A DNA stretch of 64,000 nucleotides from CAYGVT01 sp964353355 (GCA_964353355.1 CAYGVT010000131.1:1-64000); one strand, 5' to 3'. Positions 1 to 8,719 are shown, counted from the first letter of the stretch. Translations and numbers: made by a program. The notes: generated by a model not told the origin, from the letters alone.

Positions 1-50
1 ATGTTCCGGAGGGTGAGCTCGGAGGCGGTCTTCATGGGTTTGTGCTTCAT
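1..50 (-). CDS. 5' end of a leftward gene, cut by the window edge
   Basis: The minus strand opens with ATG at 50 and reads MKHKPMKTASELTLRN before leaving the window; an in-frame ATG at 35 is an alternative start. Only about 16 residues are visible, so no function can be given. The reason to believe it is the upstream sequence: a TATA-like element with a purine-rich BRE at 77-89 and two palindromes between it and the ATG, the arrangement of a regulated archaeal promoter. Confidence 0.45.
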   Translation of the reverse strand, partial: MKHKPMKTASELTLRN

Positions 51-51
51 G

Positions 52-74
52 GGATATCCATAGGATATCCTATG
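52..74 (-). promoter_or_regulatory. tandem palindromic operator at a leftward promoter
   Basis: The 8-bp palindrome GGATATCC occurs at 52-59 and again at 63-70, 11 bp apart, about one helical turn. The second copy is the centre of a perfect 16-bp palindrome, CATAGGATATCCTATG (59-74). On the minus strand a BRE/TATA-like stretch (84-89 and 77-83) lies just upstream, so the expected transcription start near 55 falls inside the repeats. A repressor bound here would block initiation of the gene starting at 50. The regulator is not in the window. Confidence 0.55.
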
Positions 75-263
75 TAGATAAATCTTTCGGTCTGAATTCC
101 GAATGTGGAACCAGGATGCTTCAGACGGCTGACCATTTACCGTGGTGCACCCCGTCCGGAGCGGGGGACCAGGGGGCGGGCCTGGTCCGCGGGGGGGCGA
201 GGCCCGCCGGAAGGAAACTTGATAACCCCAGGCGGGCCTTCCGTCCACTGGCGCGAGCGGGCT

Positions 264-1286
264 GTGAGGGACTTGAAGGGGCTCTTCGTCTACGAGACGC
301 CGCACCCTGCCCACAGGGCATGGGCGGAGGCCATCGGTTGCGAGGTGCCTGGCGCGCCCGCGCTCTCGCGCCCGGGCTTCGTCGGGCCCTTCCGCTCCAA
401 GGCCTGGTACCGGAGGCTCGCGCGCAGCCCCATCCTCGTGAGGCGCACCATGGAGGCCACCGCCTCGTCCTACGAGCCCCCCGCGGCCTCGCCCGACCTC
501 GTGCTCTTCGAGGGCTGGCGCCAGACCGCCTGTGCGCGCCACTTCCCGGGCTCGTTCAAGGTCCTCATAGGCGCGGACTGGTTCCCCTTCGTCTTCCGCG
601 AGGACGCGGGCATGCTCGAGTACCTGAGGCCGTTCGACCTCATCGTGTCCGTGTCCGAGGTCCACGCGTCGTTCATCCCTTCGACCGTGAACCCGCGCGT
701 CCGCGTCGTGCACCCGTCGATGGAGGTGGCGCCCTCGCCCCCTGGCGAAGGCCCGGACTGCGTGTTCGTTGGCGATGTCTACGAGGACCTCAAGGGCGTG
801 CCGCGGTCGGTTGAGCTGTTCGAGCGCGCGTTCGACGACGGGCGCGTTTTCCACGTCATCGGCGCGTGCGACAGCGCGCTCGCCGGCCGGCGATACGGCA
901 ACGTGATCTACCACGGGCGCGTGCCGAACGACCTGAAGACGGAGCTCCTCGGCCGCTGCCGATACTACCTGCACTGGGCCGTGTTCGACCCCCACCCCGT
1001 GTCGACCGTCGAGGCGATGGCGCACGGCCTCATCCCGATCACGAGCCCCACCACGGGCACGCACTACCTCTCGGTCCAGGTGCTCGGCGAGGGCTTCGAC
1101 CTCACCTCGGTCGAGGCCGCGGCCGCGGCGCTCAGGCGGCTCGACGCGGAGGGGGGCTGGCGCGGGCTCAGGGGCAGTTGCCAGGAGCTCTCGCGCGGCT
1201 TCTCGGTGGCGGCCTCGAAGCAGGCCTTCCGAGAGGTGGTGCTCGGCGAGCACGAGAGGTGGGCCGCGGGCAGGGCCAAGGCCTGA
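264..1286 (+). CDS. GT-B fold glycosyltransferase (GT4-like)
   Basis: A protein of about 340 residues. The C-terminal half has the GT1/GT4 donor-site pattern DPHPVSTVEAMAHGLIPITS (an E-x7-E-like segment) and a preceding FVGDVYEDLKG strand-loop, typical of retaining nucleotide-sugar transferases of the GT-B fold. The N-terminal Rossmann half is divergent. No membrane segment is visible, so it is probably cytoplasmic or peripheral. The GTG at 264 is chosen because the 160 nt upstream, although open in frame, has proline/arginine-rich shadow composition. It stands alone between the divergent promoter at the left edge and the leftward cdc48 operon. Acceptor and sugar cannot be read; surface glycan or protein glycosylation is the likely role. 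Confidence 0.75.
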   Translation: MRDLKGLFVYETPHPAHRAWAEAIGCEVPGAPALSRPGFVGPFRSKAWYRRLARSPILVRRTMEATASSYEPPAASPDLVLFEGWRQTACARHFPGSFKVLIGADWFPFVFREDAGMLEYLRPFDLIVSVSEVHASFIPSTVNPRVRVVHPSMEVAPSPPGEGPDCVFVGDVYEDLKGVPRSVELFERAFDDGRVFHVIGACDSALAGRRYGNVIYHGRVPNDLKTELLGRCRYYLHWAVFDPHPVSTVEAMAHGLIPITSPTTGTHYLSVQVLGEGFDLTSVEAAAAALRRLDAEGGWRGLRGSCQELSRGFSVAASKQAFREVVLGEHERWAAGRAKA

Positions 1287-1360
1287 GCCGCCATCCGGTG
1301 CCATCGCTGGTGGCAGATGGGGCCATGCGGTGGGGGCGACCCCCAAGGCGTCCCGCGCGC

Positions 1361-1600
1361 CTAGTCGACGTTCATGACCACGACGTCGCGCACGGAGCGC
1401 ATGTTCGTGAACGGCAGGATGAGCCGGCCCTGCGCGTCGGTCTGGTAGAGGCGGGGCTCGATCTCCTCGGCGGGTATGACGAGGACGTGCTGCAGCTCGC
1501 CCGACTTTGTGTCGGCCACGAAGTTGTCGATCATGCCGATGATGCGGCCGTCGTTGGTCATCACGGTCTTGCCTCGCAGCTCGGTCGCGAACTTCTTCAT
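1361..1600 (-). CDS. PRC-barrel domain protein
   Basis: A 79-residue single-domain protein with the PRC-barrel pattern: G-K-x-V-x-x-x-D-G-x-x-I-G at residues 10-22, followed by LQHVLVIP and a C-terminal VRDVVVMNVD strand. PRC-barrels are small beta-barrels found in photosynthetic reaction-centre H subunits, RimM and many small archaeal proteins, where they act as binding modules. The start is fixed by a GGAGGG Shine-Dalgarno five bases upstream of the ATG at 1600. It lies 30 nt downstream of cdc48 on the same strand and is probably cotranscribed. No membrane segment or metal ligand set is visible; its partner is unknown. Confidence 0.8.
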   Translation of the reverse strand: MKKFATELRGKTVMTNDGRIIGMIDNFVADTKSGELQHVLVIPAEEIEPRLYQTDAQGRLILPFTNMRSVRDVVVMNVD

Positions 1601-1630
1601 GGAAGCCCTCCTAGAGTCGCAGTCGACCGG

Positions 1631-3838
1631 TCAGCGGTAGGACACGTCGACGTCGTCCTTCCGCCTCCTGGCCATCCTTCCTTCTAGTAACTTGCTAATG
1701 TGTTGGAAGTATTTAATCGTATCCTCATCCACGGATGGCCTGACGATCTCCAGCGCTAGGTCGATGTGCCTTGCCTGCACGACCTTGGTCTCGATGTCCT
1801 CGCGAAGCGCTAGCATCACCGCCTCGCGCACGAGCGCCTCGATGTCGGCACCGACGTAGCCCTCGAGGCCCACCGCGAGCGCGTCCAGGTCCACGCCCTC
1901 GAGCGGCACGCCCCGCGTGTGGATGCCGAGTATCGCCCGCCGGCCCTTGACGTCGGGGGGTGGGCAGAAGATGAGCCGGTCGAACCGGCCAGGGCGAAGC
2001 AGCGACGGGTCGATGAGCTCCGGCCGGTTGGTGGCCGCGAGCACGATGACCTCCTCTAGCGCCTCGAACGAATCGAGCGACGTGAGCAGCTGGTTGACCA
2101 CGCGCTCGGTGCCGCCGGAGTCCGCGCGCGCACCGCGCTTCGCGGCGATGGAGTCGAACTCGTCGAGGAACACGACCGTGGGCGCGCTCTGCCGCGCCTT
2201 GCGAAAGACCTCGCGTATGGCCTTCTCGGACTCGCCGACCCACTTGGAGAATATCTCCGGGCCCTTGATCGAGATGAAGTTCGCGGTCGATTCCTTGGCG
2301 GCTGCCTTGGCGATGAGCGTCTTGCCCGTGCCAGGCGGGCCGTAGAGGAGCACGCCCCTGGGCGCGCGGATGCCCATGCGCGTGAACACCTCGGGCCGGC
2401 GCAGCGGCATCTCCACGGTCTCCTTGAGCTGCTGCTTGACCGACTCCATCCCGCCCACGTCGTCCCACCCGACGTTGGGGGGCTCGACGAACACGTCGCG
2501 CAGCGTTGACGGCTCGATCTCGCGGTACGCGTCGCGGAAGTCCTCGTTCGTGACCTTGAGCCGCTCCAGCACCTCGCCTGGGATGCCCGCGCGCGTGAGG
2601 TCGATGTCGGGCAGGTACCGCCGCAGCGCCTTCATCGCCGCCTCCCGCGCCAGCGCCGCAAGATCAGCCCCGACGTAGCCGTGCGTGATGTTGACGAAGT
2701 GCTCCAGGTTGAAGTCGTCGGTGAGGGGCATGTCGCGGGTGTGGATCTGCAGTATCACGCGCCTGCCGTCGCGGTCGGGCACGCCGATCTCTATCTCGCG
2801 GTCGAACCGGCCGGGCCTCCGGAGCGCCGGGTCGATGGCCTCCACCCGGTTGGTCGCGCCGATGACGATTACCTTGCCGCGGGACTCGAGCCCGTCCATG
2901 AGCGTGAGCAGCTGCGCCACGACGCGCCTCTCGACCTCGCCTGTGACCTCCGCGCGGCGGGGTGCGATTGAATCGATCTCGTCGATGAAGATGATGGACG
3001 GGGACTTGTCCTGGGCCTCCTTGAACAGGTCCCGCAGGTGCGCCTCGCTCTCGCCGTACCACTTGGACATTATCTCCGGGCCCTGGATGGAGATGAAGTG
3101 CGCATGCGACTCGGTGACGACCGCCTTGGCGATGAGCGTCTTGCCCGTCCCGGGGGGCCCGTAGAGCAGCACGCCCTTGGGCGGCTCGATGCCGAGGCGG
3201 TTGAAAAGCTCCGGGTGCTTGAGCGGGAGCTCTATCATCTCGCGCACGCGGCGCAGCTCCTCGTCGAGGCCGCCGATGTCCTCGTAGGTGACGCCCCCCG
3301 GCAGCTCGCCCTCCTTAGCCATCGGCTCGTCTGTGACCACGAAGGTCGTGCCCTCGACGACCTTGACCACCCCCTCGGGGGTGGTCGTCTGCACTCCGAA
3401 CGGCAGCGCGCCGCCCATGAGCGCGATGCCCGGCACGATGATGGTGTCGCCCGCGACGATGGGCCGCTTGAGCAAGTTGCGCTTCACGAACGCCTCTATG
3501 CCCGCGCCGAACTCGATGCGGTGGTTGACGTCGACCATGGGGGATATCACGATGCGGTCGGCGGGCTTGGGCGAGGTGCGCCTGACCTTGACCACGTCCC
3601 CGAGCGACGAGCCCACGTTCTTGCGCACGAGGCCGTCGATGCGGATGATGCCGCGGTTCTCGTCCTCGGAGAGCACGCGCCACACCACGGCAGCTGACGT
3701 GCGCTTGCCCTCGATCTCTATCAAGTCGCCAGGGGAGAGGTCGAGGTCCACCCGCGTCTTGGTATCGATGCGGGCCTTGCCCTGCCCCACGTCGGCCTGG
3801 ATGGCCTCCGCGACAATGAGCGTGACCTCGTCGACCAA
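1631..3838 (-). CDS. cdc48: CDC48/VAT-type AAA+ ATPase
   Basis: A 735-residue protein with the canonical architecture: N-terminal double-psi barrel and four-stranded domain (1-180), then two AAA+ rings. Walker A GPPGTGKT occurs near residues 225 and 498; Walker B motifs are IIFIDEIDSIAPRR and VVFLDEFDSIAAKRG; arginine fingers RRPGRFDRE and LRPGRFDRL are present. The enzyme unfolds substrates and feeds the archaeal 20S proteasome. The C-terminus ends Ser-Tyr-Arg: the penultimate tyrosine of the proteasome-docking HbYX motif is kept but the preceding hydrophobic residue is not. Start is TTG at 3838, seven bases after GGGAGGAAG. A strong TATA box lies at 3886-3895, and the PRC-barrel gene follows. 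Confidence 0.97.
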   Translation of the reverse strand: MVDEVTLIVAEAIQADVGQGKARIDTKTRVDLDLSPGDLIEIEGKRTSAAVVWRVLSEDENRGIIRIDGLVRKNVGSSLGDVVKVRRTSPKPADRIVISPMVDVNHRIEFGAGIEAFVKRNLLKRPIVAGDTIIVPGIALMGGALPFGVQTTTPEGVVKVVEGTTFVVTDEPMAKEGELPGGVTYEDIGGLDEELRRVREMIELPLKHPELFNRLGIEPPKGVLLYGPPGTGKTLIAKAVVTESHAHFISIQGPEIMSKWYGESEAHLRDLFKEAQDKSPSIIFIDEIDSIAPRRAEVTGEVERRVVAQLLTLMDGLESRGKVIVIGATNRVEAIDPALRRPGRFDREIEIGVPDRDGRRVILQIHTRDMPLTDDFNLEHFVNITHGYVGADLAALAREAAMKALRRYLPDIDLTRAGIPGEVLERLKVTNEDFRDAYREIEPSTLRDVFVEPPNVGWDDVGGMESVKQQLKETVEMPLRRPEVFTRMGIRAPRGVLLYGPPGTGKTLIAKAAAKESTANFISIKGPEIFSKWVGESEKAIREVFRKARQSAPTVVFLDEFDSIAAKRGARADSGGTERVVNQLLTSLDSFEALEEVIVLAATNRPELIDPSLLRPGRFDRLIFCPPPDVKGRRAILGIHTRGVPLEGVDLDALAVGLEGYVGADIEALVREAVMLALREDIETKVVQARHIDLALEIVRPSVDEDTIKYFQHISKLLEGRMARRRKDDVDVSYR

Positions 3839-3885
3839 GGCTCTTCCTCCCGCTACCCTCGCGTGGTCCCAATCCCCGTGGACGG

Positions 3886-3895
3886 TATAAATAAG
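3886..3895 (-). promoter_or_regulatory. TATA box for cdc48
   Basis: On the minus strand the sequence is CTTATTTATA, a consensus archaeal TATA box, placing the transcription start near 3862 and leaving a leader of about 25 nt with the GGAGG Shine-Dalgarno before the TTG start at 3838. Confidence 0.7.
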
Positions 3896-3982
3896 TCACG
3901 ACGGCCGTGTGTCGCTTGGCCCAAGGTTAACTTGATTAGCCAGCGCCGATATGCTGGGTCGGACACATCGAGGTGCGGACAC

Positions 3983-5203
3983 ATGGCGCAGAAGACGATT
4001 GCGGTAGCGCGCGCGGCACTGGCCACGCTAGTGATATTTTCGTTAGTGCTCTCGTCCGCGGGATGCCTTGTGGAGGAGGAGAAGCCCGCGCCTGCTGAGC
4101 CCAAGGTCCCGGATGACCGGAAGGACGCGAGGCTCATCGTGGACGGGTCCGTCGGCACCCCTCTCAATTGGACGGTCGAACAGCTGATTGACCTGGGCGC
4201 AGAGGACTTCACGGCCACGTTCGTCAACTCCGTCGGCACGACGAAGACCTCGAACTTCACAGGCGTGAGGGTCCTCACCATCCTCGGGAACGCCCACCTC
4301 AACCCCTCGGCCGAGATACTCGAGGTCGAGGCCGCGGACGGCTACCGTGCGACCATATTCCTCTCCGATGTCACGGCCACGACCTACCTCGCGTTCAAGG
4401 AGGAGGGTGAGTGGCAGAACCTGAGCGACGCGGGCGCGCTCCGGCTCGTGGACACCCACATGGGCTCGGTCTACTGGGTCAAGCAGGTCGTCGCGCTGCA
4501 CCTGATGCAATCTGCCTTGCTCAAGCTCAGCGGCCACATCTACTACATGGGTCCCTTCACCAATCAAAGCATCTCGGCAGCGTATCTCCATGCGCATGCC
4601 ACCACCAATGTCACGTGGAAGGAGGGCACCAAGACCCGCACGGGCAAGGGCATGACGATGGCTGAGCTGAATGGGCGATTCAACATCACCGAGTGGATGC
4701 TGGAGCTCCTGGTCCCAGGCAAGGACCGCGTCGTGCGCAATGCATCGACGGGCACGGACTCCATCGCCATCGATTCCAAGGGCCGGTTCGTCTTCGTCAG
4801 TGGGGAGACGCCCCTTGCCGTAGGGCTCGCCGAGCTGCGTGCCGTCAATGGCATCCACATACACGGGGACGTCATGAAGGAGGTCAATGCCACGTCGACG
4901 GACCTTAGCGCACTCCCTCAGGTTCCTGTCTTTTATACGTATGCGGGAACAGGACCCTCGCTTGAGTCTGTCCTCGGGTTGGCTGGTATTCGGACTGGTG
5001 CGACGACCGTCCTGCTCGGACCTGGCGATGATACTGTAATCGTGATACCCATTGGCGAGCTAGCGAACTACACGGTCATCGAGCGGGAACATCCTACAAT
5101 GGACACTCTTCACCCATACATCGAGCTCATCCTGCTCGCACCAGAATCCTACTCGCTCCCCAATTGGTGTCCGGTTAAATGGATCGATGTGCGGACCACC
5201 TGA
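3983..5203 (+). CDS. lipoprotein with two sulfite-oxidase-fold (molybdopterin-binding-like) domains
   Basis: About 406 residues. A signal peptide ends in a lipobox with Cys28 (SSAGC), so the protein is exported and lipid-anchored. Residues 45-175 match the sulfite oxidase/YedY molybdopterin fold: FTGVRVLTIL, then EVEAADGYRATIFLSDV, then ALRLVDTHMGSVYWVKQVVAL. A second, weaker copy fills the C-terminus (about 280-406): GPSLESVLGLAG, VIVIPIGELANY, CPVKWIDVRT. The first domain lacks the cysteine that binds molybdenum in true SUOX proteins, so ligand binding rather than catalysis is likely. The gene is convergent with the ecf operon, whose S component carries the same module. ATG 3983 is chosen because it begins the signal peptide. 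Confidence 0.7.
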   Translation: MAQKTIAVARAALATLVIFSLVLSSAGCLVEEEKPAPAEPKVPDDRKDARLIVDGSVGTPLNWTVEQLIDLGAEDFTATFVNSVGTTKTSNFTGVRVLTILGNAHLNPSAEILEVEAADGYRATIFLSDVTATTYLAFKEEGEWQNLSDAGALRLVDTHMGSVYWVKQVVALHLMQSALLKLSGHIYYMGPFTNQSISAAYLHAHATTNVTWKEGTKTRTGKGMTMAELNGRFNITEWMLELLVPGKDRVVRNASTGTDSIAIDSKGRFVFVSGETPLAVGLAELRAVNGIHIHGDVMKEVNATSTDLSALPQVPVFYTYAGTGPSLESVLGLAGIRTGATTVLLGPGDDTVIVIPIGELANYTVIEREHPTMDTLHPYIELILLAPESYSLPNWCPVKWIDVRTT

Positions 5204-5219
5204 GCGATAAAAAAGCCGT

Positions 5220-6044
5220 TCACATCCATACGATAATGGCACAGAGAATAGGTAGCCCCACCGCGAGGACCGTCACGATAGAGTCGGTCACCCTCCACGG
5301 CAGTTGCCTCAAGAACGTCCTCGTCGGGTGGCGCCCGAAGGCGCGGCCATCCATGGACACCACGAGCGAGTCCACACGTGAGAGCGATGCCACCAGCAGC
5401 GGCACGAAGGTCGCCGTGGCCGCGGCGACCGCCGCGCGCAGCCCGGGCCTGTCGATGGCGTGCCCGCGCGCCGCCTGGGCCTCCCTGACCGCGTTGGACT
5501 CGGAGCGCAGCAGCGGCATGAGCCGGAGCGCGAGCACGAGCGCGAACCCCGCGCGGTAGGGCACGCCCGCCCTCATGAGCGAGTGCGCGAGCGCGTTGGG
5601 CTCCGTCGTGGCGACGAACAGGAAGCTCCCGAGCACCACGACCAGGAACCGCCCGAGCATAGCCAGGCCGAGCTCGATTCCGCCCCAGGTGACCAGGACA
5701 TGGAGGGGACCGGCCCTCGCCTCGAGCGCGACCGCGCCCCCGTGCACGAAAAACGCGTGTGCCACCAGGATGAACGCCGAGAACCACAGGAAGAACCGGG
5801 CGCCGGCCACGAACTCCCACCACCGGAGCCGTGCAACGCCGAAGAGGGCGAGCAACGCGCCCAGCATCAGCAGCAACTGCCATGCCTCGCGGATGATGAA
5901 CACCGAGATGGCGCCACTCACTAACAAGGCCAGCTTCGTCACGGGGTCGACGGCGTGCAGGGCCGAGCTGCCCTTGATGTACTGCACTCGAGGGAACCAG
6001 CCCGTGCCGCGGGGGGTGTTGGATGTCATCCTCCCGTCCCCCAC
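5220..6044 (-). CDS. ecfT: energy-coupling factor transporter transmembrane protein (EcfT)
   Basis: A 274-residue integral membrane protein of the CbiQ/EcfT family. HAVDPVTKLALLVSGAISVF near residue 30 is the characteristic start (family pattern LDPRTKL), followed by four to five hydrophobic segments. The coupling region is near 150-200, where family members carry Ala-Arg-Gly helices that contact the ATPases: here VPYRAGFALVLALRLMPLLRSE and ARGHAIDRPGLRAAV are seen. It should join the S component to the fused ATPase. The gene overlaps the end of the ATPase gene by 19 nt, so the three leftward genes from 8651 form one operon. Confidence 0.85.
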   Translation of the reverse strand: MGDGRMTSNTPRGTGWFPRVQYIKGSSALHAVDPVTKLALLVSGAISVFIIREAWQLLLMLGALLALFGVARLRWWEFVAGARFFLWFSAFILVAHAFFVHGGAVALEARAGPLHVLVTWGGIELGLAMLGRFLVVVLGSFLFVATTEPNALAHSLMRAGVPYRAGFALVLALRLMPLLRSESNAVREAQAARGHAIDRPGLRAAVAAATATFVPLLVASLSRVDSLVVSMDGRAFGRHPTRTFLRQLPWRVTDSIVTVLAVGLPILCAIIVWM

Positions 6045-7519
6045 GCACCTGCGCCGCGCTCCAGTCCCTCGACATCATCTAGCTCGCGCACCTTCCCGCC
6101 AACCAACTCAACCGCGCGGTCGGCCATCGCGGAGAGGGCCTCCAGGTCGTGGCTCACCACGACCACGGCAGCGCCCCGGGCTTTCGCCTCTTGGAGGCGC
6201 GCGTTGATTGTGCGGATGCTCAGGATGTCCTGACCGATGAACGGCTCGTCGAGCATCAGCAGCCGCGCGCCGCACGCCTGCACGGAGGCGATGTTGAGCC
6301 TCCTCTTCTGCCCGTGCGAGAGCCGGAACGGATGGATGCCCAGCAGGGGGGCAAGGCCGTAGTCGCGCGCGAGCGCCTCGATGCGTTGCTGCGTCTCCGC
6401 GGACATCTGCCCAAGGTTCCGGGGCCCGTACTCGAGCTCCTCCCTCACGGTCCGCGCGAAGAGCTGGTGGTCGGGGGACTGGAAGACCAGGCCGGCCACG
6501 TGCGCCCTCTGCGAAGCGACCCTCCCTCGGACGTCCTCGCCCGCGAGCTCGACCGTCCCGTCGACGGGCTCCAGCAGCCCCATCACGCACCTCATCAGGG
6601 TCGTCTTGCCCCCGCCGTTCGGTCCCACGAGCGCCAGGAGCTCGCCCGCACGCACCTCGAGGTCGACGCCGTCTAGCACGCGCCGCTCGCCATAGCATGC
6701 GACCAGGGCGCGCACGCGGATGACGGCGTCCCCCACCTTCGCCTTCTCTCGGTGCAGTCCGAGCAGCGCGGGGGTCCCCGGCACCCTCACGCCCATCATC
6801 GACAGGCCCTCCGCCTCCCCGCGCATCTGCGCGGGCGTGCCCCTCCACTTGGGCCGGCCGTCCGCGAGCACGACAATCTCTGTCGCCTCGGGCGCGATGA
6901 CGTCGAGCCGGTGCTCCGCCACCACCGTCGGCCCCGCGCCGGAGCGCACGAGCTCCAGCAGCGTGCCGAGCAGCGCGCGCCGCGCACCCCAGTCCAAGTT
7001 CGCCGTCGGCTCGTCGAGCACGAGCGCGCGCGGGCGCATCGCCAGCATGGACGCGATGGCCACGCGCTGCTTCTCCCCTCCCGAGAGCTCGTTCGTGGGC
7101 CGGTCGAGCAGCCCCCGCGCGCCAACGGCCTCGAGCGCCGCTCCGATGCGCCGGCGGACCTCATCGACGTCGAGGCAAAGGTTCTCCGGCCCGAACGCGA
7201 CCTCGTCCTGGACCGTGAGGGTGCAGAGGTGCGAATCGGGGTCCTGCTGCACGAGCGCCACATCGCCAGGTACCAGCGGTGAGCCGCCCCCGAGCAGGGG
7301 CGTCCCGTCGAGCTCCACCATGCCAAGGACCGTCCCTGGGATGGGCCCGCCCAGGAGGCCCGCCAGGCCCCTGGCGGCCGTCGACTTGCCCCCTCCGCTC
7401 GGGCCAGCGAGCATGACCAGCTGGCCAGCCCCAACGGCGAGGTGGAGCCCCCGTAGGGCAGGCGAGGCAGCGCCCGGATACGTGAACCCCAGGTCGTGAG
7501 CCAGGAGCGCGCGCCCCAC
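6026..7519 (-). CDS. ecfA: fused double ATP-binding subunit of an ECF transporter (EcfA-EcfA')
   Basis: Two complete ABC ATPases in one chain of 497 residues. First half: Walker A GPSGGGKST at 39-47, Q-loop VQQDPDSHLCTLTV, signature LSGGEKQRV near 143, Walker B ALVLDEPTANLD. Second half: Walker A GPNGGGKTT near 296, Q-loop FQSPDHQLFARTV, signature LSHGQKRRL near 395, Walker B LLMLDEPFIGQD. The Q-loop D-x-x variants match the EcfA1/EcfA2 type, so it should power the adjacent EcfT and S component. The start is GTG at 7519, five bases after the TGA of the S-component gene; an in-frame upstream ATG is absent. The split subunits of bacterial ECF systems are here fused, as in YkoD. Confidence 0.88.
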   Translation of the reverse strand: MGRALLAHDLGFTYPGAASPALRGLHLAVGAGQLVMLAGPSGGGKSTAARGLAGLLGGPIPGTVLGMVELDGTPLLGGGSPLVPGDVALVQQDPDSHLCTLTVQDEVAFGPENLCLDVDEVRRRIGAALEAVGARGLLDRPTNELSGGEKQRVAIASMLAMRPRALVLDEPTANLDWGARRALLGTLLELVRSGAGPTVVAEHRLDVIAPEATEIVVLADGRPKWRGTPAQMRGEAEGLSMMGVRVPGTPALLGLHREKAKVGDAVIRVRALVACYGERRVLDGVDLEVRAGELLALVGPNGGGKTTLMRCVMGLLEPVDGTVELAGEDVRGRVASQRAHVAGLVFQSPDHQLFARTVREELEYGPRNLGQMSAETQQRIEALARDYGLAPLLGIHPFRLSHGQKRRLNIASVQACGARLLMLDEPFIGQDILSIRTINARLQEAKARGAAVVVVSHDLEALSAMADRAVELVGGKVRELDDVEGLERGAGAWGTGG

Positions 7520-7523
7520 CCCC

Positions 7524-8651
7524 TCACAGAACCTCGATGCGGACCACCCACCGCACCCACCAGCCGCCGTCGAGGTCCTTGCACACGAGGCGGAAGTAGT
7601 CGCCCGTGCCCCCGAGCGGCAGCGCGCCACGCTCCCGCACGAGGATGTACGAGGAGGCGTTCGCCGCGTCCATGACCTTCTCGAACGGAAGGTCGAGCTG
7701 TGCGCCGTACCCGTCCGCCCCGATGACGTGGACCGTGGTCGCGGCGGCGCGGGGCGTCGCGCGTTGTAGGACGGTCCGGAGGGGCACGCCCGTGTAGTTC
7801 CGCAGTGGCACGTGCGTGAACTCGCCCTCCAGCTCGGCCTCGACCGTGACGAGCTCGCCTCCGAAGTCCTCGAGTTCGAACGTGTAGGGGTCCTCGACCG
7901 CGCCCTCCACGCCCACGTCGCCCTCCTCGACCTGCCCGACGTTCCCCAGGAGCATCGGGTAGTAGAGAGCCGCGCCCGCGAAGAACAGCACCGCGGCCGA
8001 GACCGTGACGGCGGCGCGCGCGCTGCGATGCATTCGACGGCCATCGCCCGTGCCCTCGATGGGGACCATGGACCTCACGTGGATGCCCGCCTGCTCGAGT
8101 GTGATGGCGACGTTCGTCACGAGCATGCCCGCGAGCACCAGTCCGGACGCGAAGGAGACCACCAAGATTGCGGCGAACAGCCAGGCGAGGCCTTCGTAGG
8201 TGGAGGTGAAGAGGGCGAAGAGCGCCACGTTGCTGGCGGTCGCAAGTCCGCCCGCGAGGGCGGTGGTGAGAGGTCCACGCCGAGGGGACGCGAACCACAC
8301 GAGGTCGACCACGAGACCTGCCACCAGCGAGAGGCCTACCACGAGCAGGCCCTTGCCCGAGCCCGCGAGCATCTCCACGACGCCCTTGAGCAGGCCCGTC
8401 GAGGTGCCCACGCCCACGCGGTCCGTGAGCACGACCGAGAGGACGATCCAGAACACATGGAGGCCCGCGAGGACCTGTCCCGCGCCGAAGGGGATGCCCA
8501 GCAGGCCGTTGAGGGAGGTCGCGAGGTAGCCCACGTACGACGACATCACGCCGCCGAGCGCGGCGAGCACGGCGATTGTGGCGATGTCCCTCGTGGAGAG
8601 GCGGCGGGGTGATGGTCCCTCGACGGTCCCTGTGCCAGGAATGGGCGACAT
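7524..8651 (-). CDS. YkoE-like ECF S component fused to an extracellular sulfite-oxidase-fold domain
   Basis: A 375-residue protein. Residues 18-180 form the six-helix substrate-binding S component; the pattern GIPFGAGQVLAGLHVFWIVL and GLLKGVVEMLAGSGKGLL resembles the YkoE family (thiamin/hydroxymethylpyrimidine uptake). A further membrane helix near 215 leads to a C-terminal domain (about 245-375) with the SUOX fold signature: NYTGVPLRTVL, HVIGADGYGAQLDLPFEKV, YFRLVCKDL, VRWVVRIEVL. The Mo-ligand cysteine is absent (the equivalent stretch reads FTHVPLRNYTG). It is first in the ecf operon, with a TTTTATC box at about 8681-8690. Inference: the added domain binds the solute outside the membrane. 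The substrate is unknown. Confidence 0.75.
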   Translation of the reverse strand: MSPIPGTGTVEGPSPRRLSTRDIATIAVLAALGGVMSSYVGYLATSLNGLLGIPFGAGQVLAGLHVFWIVLSVVLTDRVGVGTSTGLLKGVVEMLAGSGKGLLVVGLSLVAGLVVDLVWFASPRRGPLTTALAGGLATASNVALFALFTSTYEGLAWLFAAILVVSFASGLVLAGMLVTNVAITLEQAGIHVRSMVPIEGTGDGRRMHRSARAAVTVSAAVLFFAGAALYYPMLLGNVGQVEEGDVGVEGAVEDPYTFELEDFGGELVTVEAELEGEFTHVPLRNYTGVPLRTVLQRATPRAAATTVHVIGADGYGAQLDLPFEKVMDAANASSYILVRERGALPLGGTGDYFRLVCKDLDGGWWVRWVVRIEVL

Positions 8652-8719
8652 GCTCGACCGAACATAATGCCCGTTTGCCAGATAAAACCTGCGACGCTGG
8701 CCATCGGTCCGGTGGCCCC

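Noticed and set aside
5149..6207. Several alternative frames in the ecfT/ecfA region with long open stretches
   Set aside because: They overlap membrane and ATPase genes with clear motifs and carry only Arg/Ala/Pro-rich shadow sequence.
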